Shown here: one piece after another, positions 1 to 6,071 of the stretch | Layout of the letters: each line of letters begins with the position of its first letter | Position numbering within the stretch: position 1 is the first letter of the stretch | The notes under the pieces: model-generated | Database searches by the model: none | The model's input: the letters and a program-made list of their open reading frames with translations, nothing else | Told to the model about the DNA's origin: nothing | Assembly (NCBI GenBank): GCA_015231995.1 | Contig: JADGAO010000138.1 | Span: forward strand, 2,816 to 8,886 | Length of the DNA: 6,071 nt | Direction of reading: 5' to 3' | DNA from: Nitrospinota bacterium | GTDB lineage: Bacteria > Nitrospinota_A > UBA7883 > JACRLM01 | Made by a program: the position numbers and the translations under genes

Positions 1-1
1 T

Positions 2-124
2 TCGGTCATTCTCCTTGCTCCCGCTTTGCAGTACCTGACGCCGCTTGTCGGAGCGGTGACGTTCGGGCTGGCCTATGCGTTATGGGTCGTGGGGATAAAC
101 CGTTACCAGAGCGCGGGGAGTTGA
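2..124 (+). CDS. C-terminal end of a membrane protein (partial, unidentified)
   Basis: The frame is open from the window edge and stops at TGA 122-124, leaving 40 codons of a gene that begins outside the window. The visible peptide is hydrophobic. It has a leucine/alanine-rich stretch, then a likely transmembrane helix (LTPLVGAVTFGLAYALWVVG), and ends in a short polar tail, INRYQSAGS. This suggests the last helix and exposed C-terminus of a multi-pass inner-membrane protein. I do not recognise the family from so short a piece. The third codon positions are mostly G or C, as in the intact genes nearby, which supports real coding. No convincing terminator follows; a 4-bp GCGG/CCGC stem at 131-152 is too weak to call. 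Confidence 0.55.
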   Translation, partial: SVILLAPALQYLTPLVGAVTFGLAYALWVVGINRYQSAGS

Positions 125-183
125 TAGTAGGGCGGATTGTTCGGCGACCGCGCTCATCTTTTTCCCTTCCCTTAGCAAGAAAG

Positions 184-341
184 CTTTGCATAATCCATCA
201 CGTTCGCAATATTGTCATTCTGAGCGAAGCGTAGCGAAGTGAAGAATCCATCTAAGAGAACAATTTGTTTTACTTCGATCCTTCGGTCGCAAAAGCTCCC
301 TCAGGATGACAAAATATGGAAAACGCTTGATTATGCAAAAG
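184..341. repeat. Palindromic MITE/REP-like repeat element, copy A
   Basis: This is a 158-bp imperfect palindrome. The outer ends are inverted copies: CTTTGCATAATC at 184-195 and GATTATGCAAAAG at 329-341. Further in, GTCATTCTGA (214-223) faces its near-complement TCAGGATGAC (301-310). Similarity between the two arms continues inward through the GCGAAG-type sequence (about 225-245) and its counterpart near 275-295. Bases 192-224 (33 nt) are identical to 3182-3214, and 228-252 (25 nt) are identical to 3294-3318, so this is a dispersed repeat. It encodes no protein. Terminal inverted repeats plus dispersal suggest a non-autonomous mobile element, but no flanking target duplication is obvious. 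Confidence 0.75.
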
Positions 342-357
342 TCCCCTCATTAAGTGG

Positions 358-381
358 GAGAAAGTTCTGAACGTTTTTCTC
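358..381. promoter_or_regulatory. Small palindrome upstream of purL
   Basis: GAGAAA (358-363) faces TTTCTC (376-381), and inside it GTTC (364-367) faces GAAC (369-372) around a single T, with a three-base asymmetry on the right side. It lies about 50 bases upstream of the purL -10 box. It could be an operator, or a weak hairpin ending upstream transcription. It is AT-rich and not followed by a T run, so a terminator is unlikely. The function is not known. Confidence 0.25.
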
Positions 382-430
382 AAAACATCCGCCTAACAAA
401 AAACCTGCCTTCCCTCTCCAAAAAATTGTT

Positions 431-436
431 TATAAT
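431..436 (+). promoter_or_regulatory. purL -10 box, leaderless-type promoter
   Basis: A perfect TATAAT ends six bases (GACGGG) before the purL ATG at 443. A start site about 7 bases past a -10 box falls on the ATG itself, so the mRNA would have no 5' leader. There is no Shine-Dalgarno sequence in front of this ATG and no TTGACA-like hexamer near 407-414. The def gene shows the same arrangement. Confidence 0.6.
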
Positions 437-442
437 GACGGG

Positions 443-2659
<2,217 letters not shown>

Positions 2660-2664
2660 AACTG

Positions 2665-2671
2665 AAAGGAG
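2665..2671 (+). promoter_or_regulatory. Ribosome-binding site of the dodecin gene
   Basis: AAAGGAG lies 7 bases before the ATG at 2679, in the short purL-dodecin gap. It is a good Shine-Dalgarno match, in contrast to purL, which has none. This fits an internal operon gene translated by the standard route. Confidence 0.75.
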
Positions 2672-2678
2672 CCATCAG

Positions 2679-2894
2679 ATGCCCAAAACGTACAAAGTTA
2701 TAAAGCTGGCCGGCACGTCGCCGGTGAGCTACGACGACGCGGTGAAAAACGCCATCGCCACAGCCCACGAGACATTGCGCGGGTTAAACTGGTTTGAAGT
2801 TCTGGAACATCGTGGCAGAATGGACGAAACCGGCAAGGTTGTCGAATGGCAGGTTGTTATGGAAGTGGCTTTCAAGATAGATAGAAAAGGCTAA
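2679..2894 (+). CDS. Dodecin family flavin-binding protein
   Basis: At 71 residues this has the usual dodecin length. Dodecins form hollow dodecamers in the cytoplasm that bind riboflavin, FMN or related flavins in stacked pairs, and are thought to store or buffer flavin. The sequence follows the family pattern: an N-terminal strand (YKVIKLAGTSP), the helix SYDDAVKNAIATAHETLRG, then LNWFEVLEHRGRM with Trp38 at the position that stacks on the isoalloxazine ring, and VVEWQVVMEVAFKID with Gln58 at the flavin-contacting position. No signal peptide or membrane segment is present. The ATG is fixed by a good Shine-Dalgarno sequence. The gene is 19 bases downstream of purL on the same strand and probably co-transcribed. 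A link through GTP, the precursor of riboflavin, is possible but is inference only. Confidence 0.93.
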   Translation: MPKTYKVIKLAGTSPVSYDDAVKNAIATAHETLRGLNWFEVLEHRGRMDETGKVVEWQVVMEVAFKIDRKG

Positions 2895-2896
2895 CG

Positions 2897-2940
2897 GGGC
2901 GGTGTCGCCGCAAAAAGGGGGTTGTGGCGACACCCTGCCC
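2897..2940 (+). terminator. Hairpin after the purL-dodecin operon
   Basis: GGTGTCGCC (2901-2909) pairs perfectly with GGCGACACC (2926-2934). A further GGGC/GCCC pair outside it (2897-2900 and 2937-2940) is separated by a two-base bulge. The stem begins two bases after the dodecin stop. No T run follows on the plus strand, so it is not a classical intrinsic terminator. It may end transcription with Rho, stabilise the mRNA 3' end, or act against minus-strand transcripts. Confidence 0.55.
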
Positions 2941-2964
2941 ATTCCTCAACATCCATTCCTGGTT

Positions 2965-3069
2965 TTACTGCTCGGCGCGGGTGTTCTTCACTCCGCCGTC
3001 CTGCGTTGTCTCGAAGTAATTCGGGGCGAATAACAAGTCGCGCGCCAGGCCAGAAGATGTGTCAAACTT
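2965..3069 (-). pseudogene. Possible decayed 3' gene end
   Basis: Reading the minus strand, a frame opens after an in-frame stop at 3070-3072 and runs 34 codons to TAA at 2965-2967. It includes the peptide LLFAPNYFETTQDGG and ends in KNTRAEQ. Third positions are mostly G or C, as in the intact genes here, and the peptide looks protein-like. There is no credible start codon. An overlapping frame that starts with ATG upstream (MGIKSGGENKHYTFKS) would need a frameshift to join it. I do not recognise the family. It could be the remnant of a gene or of a repeat-borne sequence, or chance. Confidence 0.25.
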
Positions 3070-3172
3070 TTAAAGGTATAATGTTTATTTTCACCACCTG
3101 ATTTTATACCCATCACACTTCACCGCCTGAACTATCGCAAGCTGTGGATATTGGCCTCCTTCCGAAAGAGAC

Positions 3173-3377
3173 CTTTGTATAAATCCATCACGTTCGCAAT
3201 ATTGTCATTCTGAGGCCCTTCGAAGGACTCAGGGTAACTCCGTGAGGAATTGATCAGAGTTTGTCATTCTGAACGTAATGTCATTCTGAATGGAGCGTAG
3301 CGAAGTGAAGAATCCATCGGAAAAAATATTCTATTATACTTTGCTTCGGTCGAGAGCCTCCCTCAGGATGACAAAAA
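3173..3377. repeat. Composite repeat element, copy B
   Basis: The left end CTTTGTATAAATCC (3173-3186) and the following bases match the left end of copy A at 184-224, with 33 identical bases at 3182-3214. Three forward GTCATTCTGA units occur at 3204-3213, 3263-3272 and 3280-3289, and one inverted TCAGGATGAC at 3363-3372. The internal segment 3294-3318 is identical to 228-252. The outer right inverted end seen in copy A is missing. The layout suggests a copy-A-type element broken by insertion or recombination of related units. It ends 27 bases beyond the pilin stop codon. Confidence 0.7.
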
Positions 3378-3404
3378 GAGCCCTGCCCCGGCGCCACTGC
3401 AAAC

Positions 3405-3797
3405 TTACCCCGGCCACTTCCCTGTCGTTTTAGCCACGCTACAAGGCTCCGTCGCCGTTTCCGGCGTAAGCGTGAACGCAAACACGCTCGCGCCGACGTT
3501 GAACGAACATTCGCCCGCTCCCTGCCCCGCGCCTATGGTCACGCCGGAGCCGGTTATCGCCCCGTTTAGGAGGGCGCATGAGGATATCGCGGGAGGCGGA
3601 ACCGTTTTGGTATGCACAGCGGCGTAGTTGACGGCGCAGGCCGAAGCCACTGCGCCCAGAACGCCGTCGGCAGTGGCGGCGCGGGCTTCCGCCTGAAGGT
3701 CAACGTATTTGGGAATGGCGACGGCGCTCAGGATTCCAAGAATGATAATGACCATTATCAGCTCGATAAGCGTGAAACCGCCCCTGCTGTTCATCAT
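3405..3797 (-). CDS. Type IV prepilin, MSHA/pseudopilin-like
   Basis: A 130-residue prepilin. The leader MMNSRGG ends in the prepilin-peptidase site (cleavage after Gly7), giving a mature protein that starts with N-methylated Phe8 and has the conserved Glu at +5 (Glu12) in GFTLIELIM. The hydrophobic helix (about residues 8-29) anchors the subunit in the inner membrane before assembly and packs the fibre core. The IPKYVDLQAEARAATADGV segment resembles MshA-like pilins. The globular part carries four cysteines (54, 74, 97, 119), so disulfides in the periplasm are likely. It is short for MshA but ends in its own TAA. The start has two adjacent ATGs and only a weak upstream AAGAA. No other pilus gene is nearby, so it is an orphan subunit. 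The exact pilus or type II secretion system it serves cannot be told. Confidence 0.88.
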   Translation of the reverse strand: MMNSRGGFTLIELIMVIIILGILSAVAIPKYVDLQAEARAATADGVLGAVASACAVNYAAVHTKTVPPPAISSCALLNGAITGSGVTIGAGQGAGECSFNVGASVFAFTLTPETATEPCSVAKTTGKWPG

Positions 3798-3853
3798 CTA
3801 TTCTTGAATCGGTTTTTGATGGGGGATACAGTCACGAAAAACGCATCCGTTGT

Positions 3854-3883
3854 CCGGCCCGATCCCCTGTTTCATAAGGCCGG
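3854..3883. other. Inverted repeat between tRNA-Ser and the pilin gene
   Basis: CCGGCC (3854-3859) and GGCCGG (3878-3883) are perfect inverted arms around an 18-base loop. It lies just downstream of the tRNA on the minus strand and upstream of the pilin start. A T run (TTTTT) follows only about 10 bases later on the minus strand, so termination of the tRNA transcript is possible but not well supported. Confidence 0.3.
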
Positions 3884-3898
3884 AATTCAGAAACAAAA

Positions 3899-3988
3899 TG
3901 GCGGAGAAGGAGGGATTCGAACCCTCGGTACGGTTTCCCGTACACACGCGTTCCAGGCGTGCACCTTCAACCACTCGGTCACCTCTCC
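3899..3988 (-). tRNA. tRNA-Ser (anticodon GGA)
   Basis: A 90-base serine tRNA with the 3' CCA encoded (3901-3899). The acceptor stem GGAGAGG (3988-3982) pairs with CTTCTCC (3909-3903) with one G-T wobble. The discriminator base is G (3902), as in bacterial serine tRNAs. The anticodon stem CACGC/GCGTG encloses the loop CTGGAAC, with anticodon GGA at 3954-3952 reading UCC and UCU codons. A long variable arm (TACGG-GAAA-CCGTA) marks it as class II, and the T arm has TTCGAAT. The gene has its own promoter (see 4002-4031) and lies between fmt and the orphan pilin gene on the same strand. Confidence 0.97.
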
Positions 3989-4001
3989 GCGAACTTGTCA
4001 G

Positions 4002-4031
4002 ATTATAGCCTGAACCCCGCCCATGCGCCAA
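4002..4031 (-). promoter_or_regulatory. Promoter of tRNA-Ser
   Basis: On the minus strand TTGGCG (4031-4026) is followed after 18 bases by a perfect TATAAT (4007-4002). Transcription would begin about 3995, a few bases before the tRNA 5' end at 3988. It is a standard sigma-70-type promoter with both hexamers. Confidence 0.65.
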
Positions 4032-4067
4032 TCTCCTTTTAACATGGAGTGGGAAAATAGAGCTTTA

Positions 4068-4096
4068 TTGTCATTCTGAGCGCAGTGAAGAATCTC
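4068..4096 (+). repeat. Half-copy of the intergenic repeat, copy C
   Basis: TTGTCATTCTGAG (4068-4080), followed by a GCAGTGAAGAATCTC-type tail, matches the left inner part of copies A and B. No inverted partner is present before fmt. It sits 14 bases past the fmt stop on the opposite side, so it probably forms part of the fmt mRNA 3' end. Confidence 0.65.
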
Positions 4097-4110
4097 AACG
4101 AAAAAAAGAA

Positions 4111-5058
4111 TCACACAAACCCATCTCCCTCTTTAATCCTATGCCCCAGCGTGTACGCATGGGCGGTCATGGCTGATTTATTCTCCGGTTTGACCTGGGT
4201 TATCACGACGGCTCCCTCGCTACAGGCTACGGTTATTCCCTCTTGCGAAAGGGCCAACACCGTTCCAGGCGCCCCCAACACCCCGCCCGTTTGTGTCACC
4301 CTTGCGAACAACGGTTTCACCGCAGAGCCGTTGAGGTGTGTCACCGCGCCGGGATACGGCGACAGGCCGCGTATCTTGCGCGACACTTCATTCGCCGGAA
4401 GCCGAAAGTCCACCCCGAATTCTTCCACCGAAAGTTTACGCGCATACGTCGCCAGCGCGTCATCCTGTTTTCGCGGCGCGATACCGCCATTACGGTAGTC
4501 CAGCAGAGTCTTCGCAATCAACTTCGCCCCGATAATCGCAAGCCGGTCATGCAATGATCCAACCGTGTCGTCGTCTCCTATCGGCGTCTCCACGCGGGAA
4601 AGCACGTCGCCGGTGTCCAACCCCTCCGCCATTATCATCGCGCAGACGCCTGTCACTTCGTCGCCTTCCAGTATCGCCCGATGGATGGGAGCCGCCCCGC
4701 GCCACCGTGGAAGAAGCGAAGCGTGAAGGTTTACCGGCGCGATTTTGGGTATGGACAATATCGAGACGGGGAGTATCTGCCCATACGCCACGACGACGAT
4801 GTAATCTGGCGCGATATCGGCAAGCCGTTGGACGTTTTCCGGCTCCCGCGCCTTTATGGGTTGAAGGACGGGAATTCCAGCGGCAACCGCAACTTCTTTC
4901 ACTGGCGAGGGCGATAGTTTTTTGCCCCTGCCACGCGGTTTGTCCGGTTGTGTGACCACGGCGCAGACATGGAAGGCGGGATCGTTTATCAACGCCTTCA
5001 AAGTGGGAACTGCGAAATCGGGAGTCCCCATGAACACTGCACGAACCGGTGCGGTCAT
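4111..5058 (-). CDS. fmt: Methionyl-tRNA formyltransferase
   Basis: Transfers a formyl group from 10-formyltetrahydrofolate to the amino group of initiator Met-tRNA in the cytoplasm, allowing bacterial translation initiation. At 315 residues it has the usual length. The N-terminal formyltransferase domain shows FMGTPDFAV (9-17), the basic loop QPDKPRGRGKKLSPSPVK that contacts the tRNA acceptor stem, and the catalytic triad Asn110, His112 (in HASLLPRWRGAAPI) and Asp148 (in AEGLDTGD), matching Asn108/His110/Asp146 of the E. coli enzyme. The C-terminal tRNA-binding domain includes RKIRGLSPYPGA, where many homologues have NPWPGA. The gene starts four bases after the def stop (TGA-AGGG-ATG), with GGTGA/AAGGG-type ribosome-binding bases overlapping the def end, so translation is probably coupled. 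Confidence 0.97.
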   Translation of the reverse strand: MTAPVRAVFMGTPDFAVPTLKALINDPAFHVCAVVTQPDKPRGRGKKLSPSPVKEVAVAAGIPVLQPIKAREPENVQRLADIAPDYIVVVAYGQILPVSILSIPKIAPVNLHASLLPRWRGAAPIHRAILEGDEVTGVCAMIMAEGLDTGDVLSRVETPIGDDDTVGSLHDRLAIIGAKLIAKTLLDYRNGGIAPRKQDDALATYARKLSVEEFGVDFRLPANEVSRKIRGLSPYPGAVTHLNGSAVKPLFARVTQTGGVLGAPGTVLALSQEGITVACSEGAVVITQVKPENKSAMTAHAYTLGHRIKEGDGFV

Positions 5059-5062
5059 CCCT

Positions 5063-5605
5063 TCACCAGCCGCGTTTGCTTTTGAACTTGAGCTTCAACC
5101 AGTCCCGCTTGAGCCTCGGAAGATGATCCCAGAAAATCACGCCGTCCAGATGATCCACCTCGTGCGCCACGCATCGCGCAAGCCTGCCGTTGGCTTGCAG
5201 TTCCTTTGCCGCGCCATCAAGCGATGTGTATTTCACCTTCAGCCAGGTCGGCCTGGGAACGTCATAATAAACTCCGGGAACGCTAAGGCAACTCTCCGCG
5301 CCGATATCTTCCCCGGCGGTCTCGGTTATGACGGGATTCACGAGCGTTATCGGCGCTATCCCCATGTATTCGATTTCCGACCCTGCGGGATAAACGACGA
5401 CCAGCCTCAACGACACCCCCACCTGCGGCGCGGCCAACCCGATTCCCGGCGCGGCCAGCATCGCAGAGGTCATACCCTCGGCGAGGGCGCGAATTTCGTC
5501 CGTAACCTCTTTAACCGGGGCTGATTTTTTTAACAAAACCGGATCGGGCCATTTGAGTATCGTCGGCAGGACGGCTTTTCCATCCACCTGGGCTGTCTGT
5601 TTCAT
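5063..5605 (-). CDS. def: Peptide deformylase
   Basis: Removes the formyl group from the N-terminal methionine of nascent proteins; it is a cytoplasmic metalloenzyme, usually with iron. The three family motifs are present: GIGLAAPQVG (54-63), ESCLSVPG (104-111, metal ligand Cys106) and HEVDHLDG (148-155, ligands His148 and His152, catalytic Glu149). Motif 2 has Ser105 where EGCLS is the common form; the ligand and flanking residues are intact, so activity is expected. The length, 180 residues, is normal. The N-terminus is about 12 residues longer than in many homologues, and a GTG at codon 7 is an alternative start. The ATG at 5605 is preferred because TATACT lies exactly 6 bases upstream. 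First gene of the def-fmt operon. Confidence 0.97.
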   Translation of the reverse strand: MKQTAQVDGKAVLPTILKWPDPVLLKKSAPVKEVTDEIRALAEGMTSAMLAAPGIGLAAPQVGVSLRLVVVYPAGSEIEYMGIAPITLVNPVITETAGEDIGAESCLSVPGVYYDVPRPTWLKVKYTSLDGAAKELQANGRLARCVAHEVDHLDGVIFWDHLPRLKRDWLKLKFKSKRGW

Positions 5606-5611
5606 AGCTTT

Positions 5612-5617
5612 AGTATA
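5612..5617 (-). promoter_or_regulatory. def -10 box, leaderless-type promoter
   Basis: TATACT on the minus strand ends six bases (AAAGCT) before the def ATG. This is the same spacing as at purL. No Shine-Dalgarno sequence precedes the ATG and no good -35 hexamer is seen 16-18 bases upstream. A second possible -10 (TACAAT, 5672-5667) would give a leader of about 60 bases but likewise without a ribosome-binding site. Confidence 0.55.
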
Positions 5618-5690
5618 AAAGGAAGGGCAACTCCGGGGCTACCATTTTTTGCCACATGATATGTAGATTGTAGTGCACATAAGACAAACC

Positions 5691-5702
5691 GGACATTTGT
5701 CC
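5691..5702. promoter_or_regulatory. Palindrome in the def/zinc-ribbon divergent region
   Basis: GGACA (5691-5695) and TGTCC (5698-5702) are perfect inverted arms two bases apart, about 85 bases upstream of def and 117 upstream of the small divergent gene. A second perfect palindrome, ATACGCGTAT, lies at 5747-5756, and TTCATGAA at 5733-5740. Any could be a regulator site for the divergent pair; none matches a well-known operator that I can name. Confidence 0.25.
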
Positions 5703-5818
5703 ATTTAGCGAAGTCCTTTATTAAACAAGCCGTTCATGAATTTTTCATACGCGTATTTCATTGGCTCATACCTTGCATGTCACATTTTTGGCGGAGGAAA
5801 ATTTGAAAGGGTTAAGCC

Positions 5819-5989
5819 ATGGAAGAGAAGAAAGAGTCCGTTAAAAGCGTCGAGCAGATTTGCAGTCATTGCGGCGGGATACTGCGGTACTACCTCGGTT
5901 CGTGGTCGTGCATGATGTGTGGACGCGATGTCGGACACCAGTGCCGTAACTGCGCTCATCCACGACATGAGTTGAAGAAGACGGCGTAA
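5819..5989 (+). CDS. Small protein with three CxxC pairs (zinc-ribbon-like)
   Basis: A 56-residue ORF, MEEKKESV...ELKKTA, beginning at ATG 5819 and ending at TAA 5987-5989. It has a charged start (MEEKKESVKSVEQ), then CSHC (15-18), CMMC (31-34) and CRNC (42-45), with nearby His17, His40, His47 and His50. The first two pairs, 12 residues apart, fit a zinc ribbon; the third pair with His47/His50 could bind a second metal. It is soluble, with no signal or membrane segment, and basic at the end. An in-frame stop lies two codons before the ATG, so the start is firm. The nearest ribosome-binding site is AAAGGG (8 bases); a stronger GGAGG lies 21 bases upstream. It is transcribed away from def. I do not recognise the family; a nucleic-acid-binding or metal-binding role is only a guess. 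Confidence 0.7.
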   Translation: MEEKKESVKSVEQICSHCGGILRYYLGSWSCMMCGRDVGHQCRNCAHPRHELKKTA

Positions 5990-6071
5990 GTCCGCCCGCA
6001 GAGAATTCAGAAGCGTGACAACCTGAGCGTGCGGAGCGCCTTAGCGCATCGTTAGTTTTGGGATGTTGCGG
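5990..6071. other. Region after the small cysteine-rich gene
   Basis: The last 82 bases carry no supportable gene. A weak stem, GCGC-CTTA-GCGC, near 6037-6048 with TTTT some 9 bases later might end transcription of the small gene, but the stem is only four base pairs long. Confidence 0.3.

Larger units (their letters stand above)
2895..3404. other. Intergenic region between convergent dodecin and pilin genes
   Basis: This 510-base stretch has no intact gene. It holds the hairpin at 2897-2940, the doubtful coding remnant at 2965-3069, an inverted pair GGTATAA/TTATACC (3075-3081 and 3104-3110), a direct pair TTCACCACCTGA/TTCACCGCCTGA (3090-3101 and 3119-3130, one mismatch), and repeat copy B at 3173-3377. 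Long open frames across the repeat look like artefacts of its sequence. Confidence 0.6.

Noticed and set aside
184..341. A CRISPR array or riboswitch in the repeat regions
   Set aside because: The repeats are palindromic, irregularly spaced and dispersed, with no regular spacers. No known aptamer core was recognised upstream of purL, and the suspected start leaves no leader to hold one.
3281..3481. A minus-strand open frame through repeat copy B
   Set aside because: Much of it (for example CHPEGGSRPKQS, RWILHFATLHSE) is a translation of the repeat, and the rest is another frame of the pilin gene.
3841..3865. A sigma-54 promoter for the pilin gene
   Set aside because: A GG...GC pair is present on the minus strand but is 9 bases apart instead of 10, and the rest of the consensus is missing.
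3612..4013. A plus-strand open frame across the pilin and tRNA-Ser
   Set aside because: Its C-terminal part (GGEGGIRTLGTVSR) is the well-known false translation of the tRNA-Ser complement, and the rest is antisense to the pilin.
3798..4031. A minus-strand open frame over tRNA-Ser
   Set aside because: It translates the tRNA itself (GDRVVEGARLERV), a common false prediction.
4554..5524. Plus-strand frames opposite def and fmt
   Set aside because: They are antisense shadows of two well-conserved genes and show arginine- and proline-rich low-complexity translations.

Overview
The window looks like ordinary chromosome from a Gram-negative bacterium with moderately high GC content. Core housekeeping genes (purL, def-fmt, tRNA-Ser) share it with a type IV pilin-like gene and several copies of a short palindromic intergenic repeat. 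The PurL, Fmt and Def sequences and the MSHA-like pilin would fit a deltaproteobacterial, Nitrospinota or similar lineage, but the sequence alone does not fix the taxon.

Layout. (1) 1-124: the last 40 codons of a plus-strand membrane protein. (2) 125-442: a gap of about 320 bases holding a 158-bp palindromic repeat element (184-341), a small palindrome (358-381) and a perfect -10 box just upstream of purL. (3) 443-2894: purL followed by a dodecin gene, 19 bases apart, closed by a hairpin. (4) 2895-3404: a 510-base gap between convergent genes, with a possible decayed gene end (2965-3069) and a second, composite repeat element (3173-3377). (5) 3405-4007, minus strand: a single prepilin gene, then tRNA-Ser(GGA) with its own promoter. 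(6) 4111-5605, minus strand: the def-fmt operon, which deformylates nascent proteins and formylates initiator tRNA. A half-copy of the repeat lies just past the fmt stop. (7) 5606-6071: a divergent intergenic region and a 56-residue protein with three CxxC pairs.

Two patterns stand out. First, both operon-leading genes (purL and def) have a near-perfect -10 hexamer exactly 6 bases before the ATG, with no Shine-Dalgarno sequence and no clear -35. This is the layout expected of leaderless transcripts. The downstream genes (the dodecin gene and fmt) have ribosome-binding sites. Second, the GTCATTCTGA-type repeats lie in the gaps after gene ends. The first copy has clear terminal inverted repeats, so it looks like a small MITE/REP-like element. 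I found no strong evidence for a new defence, mobile or biosynthetic system here.
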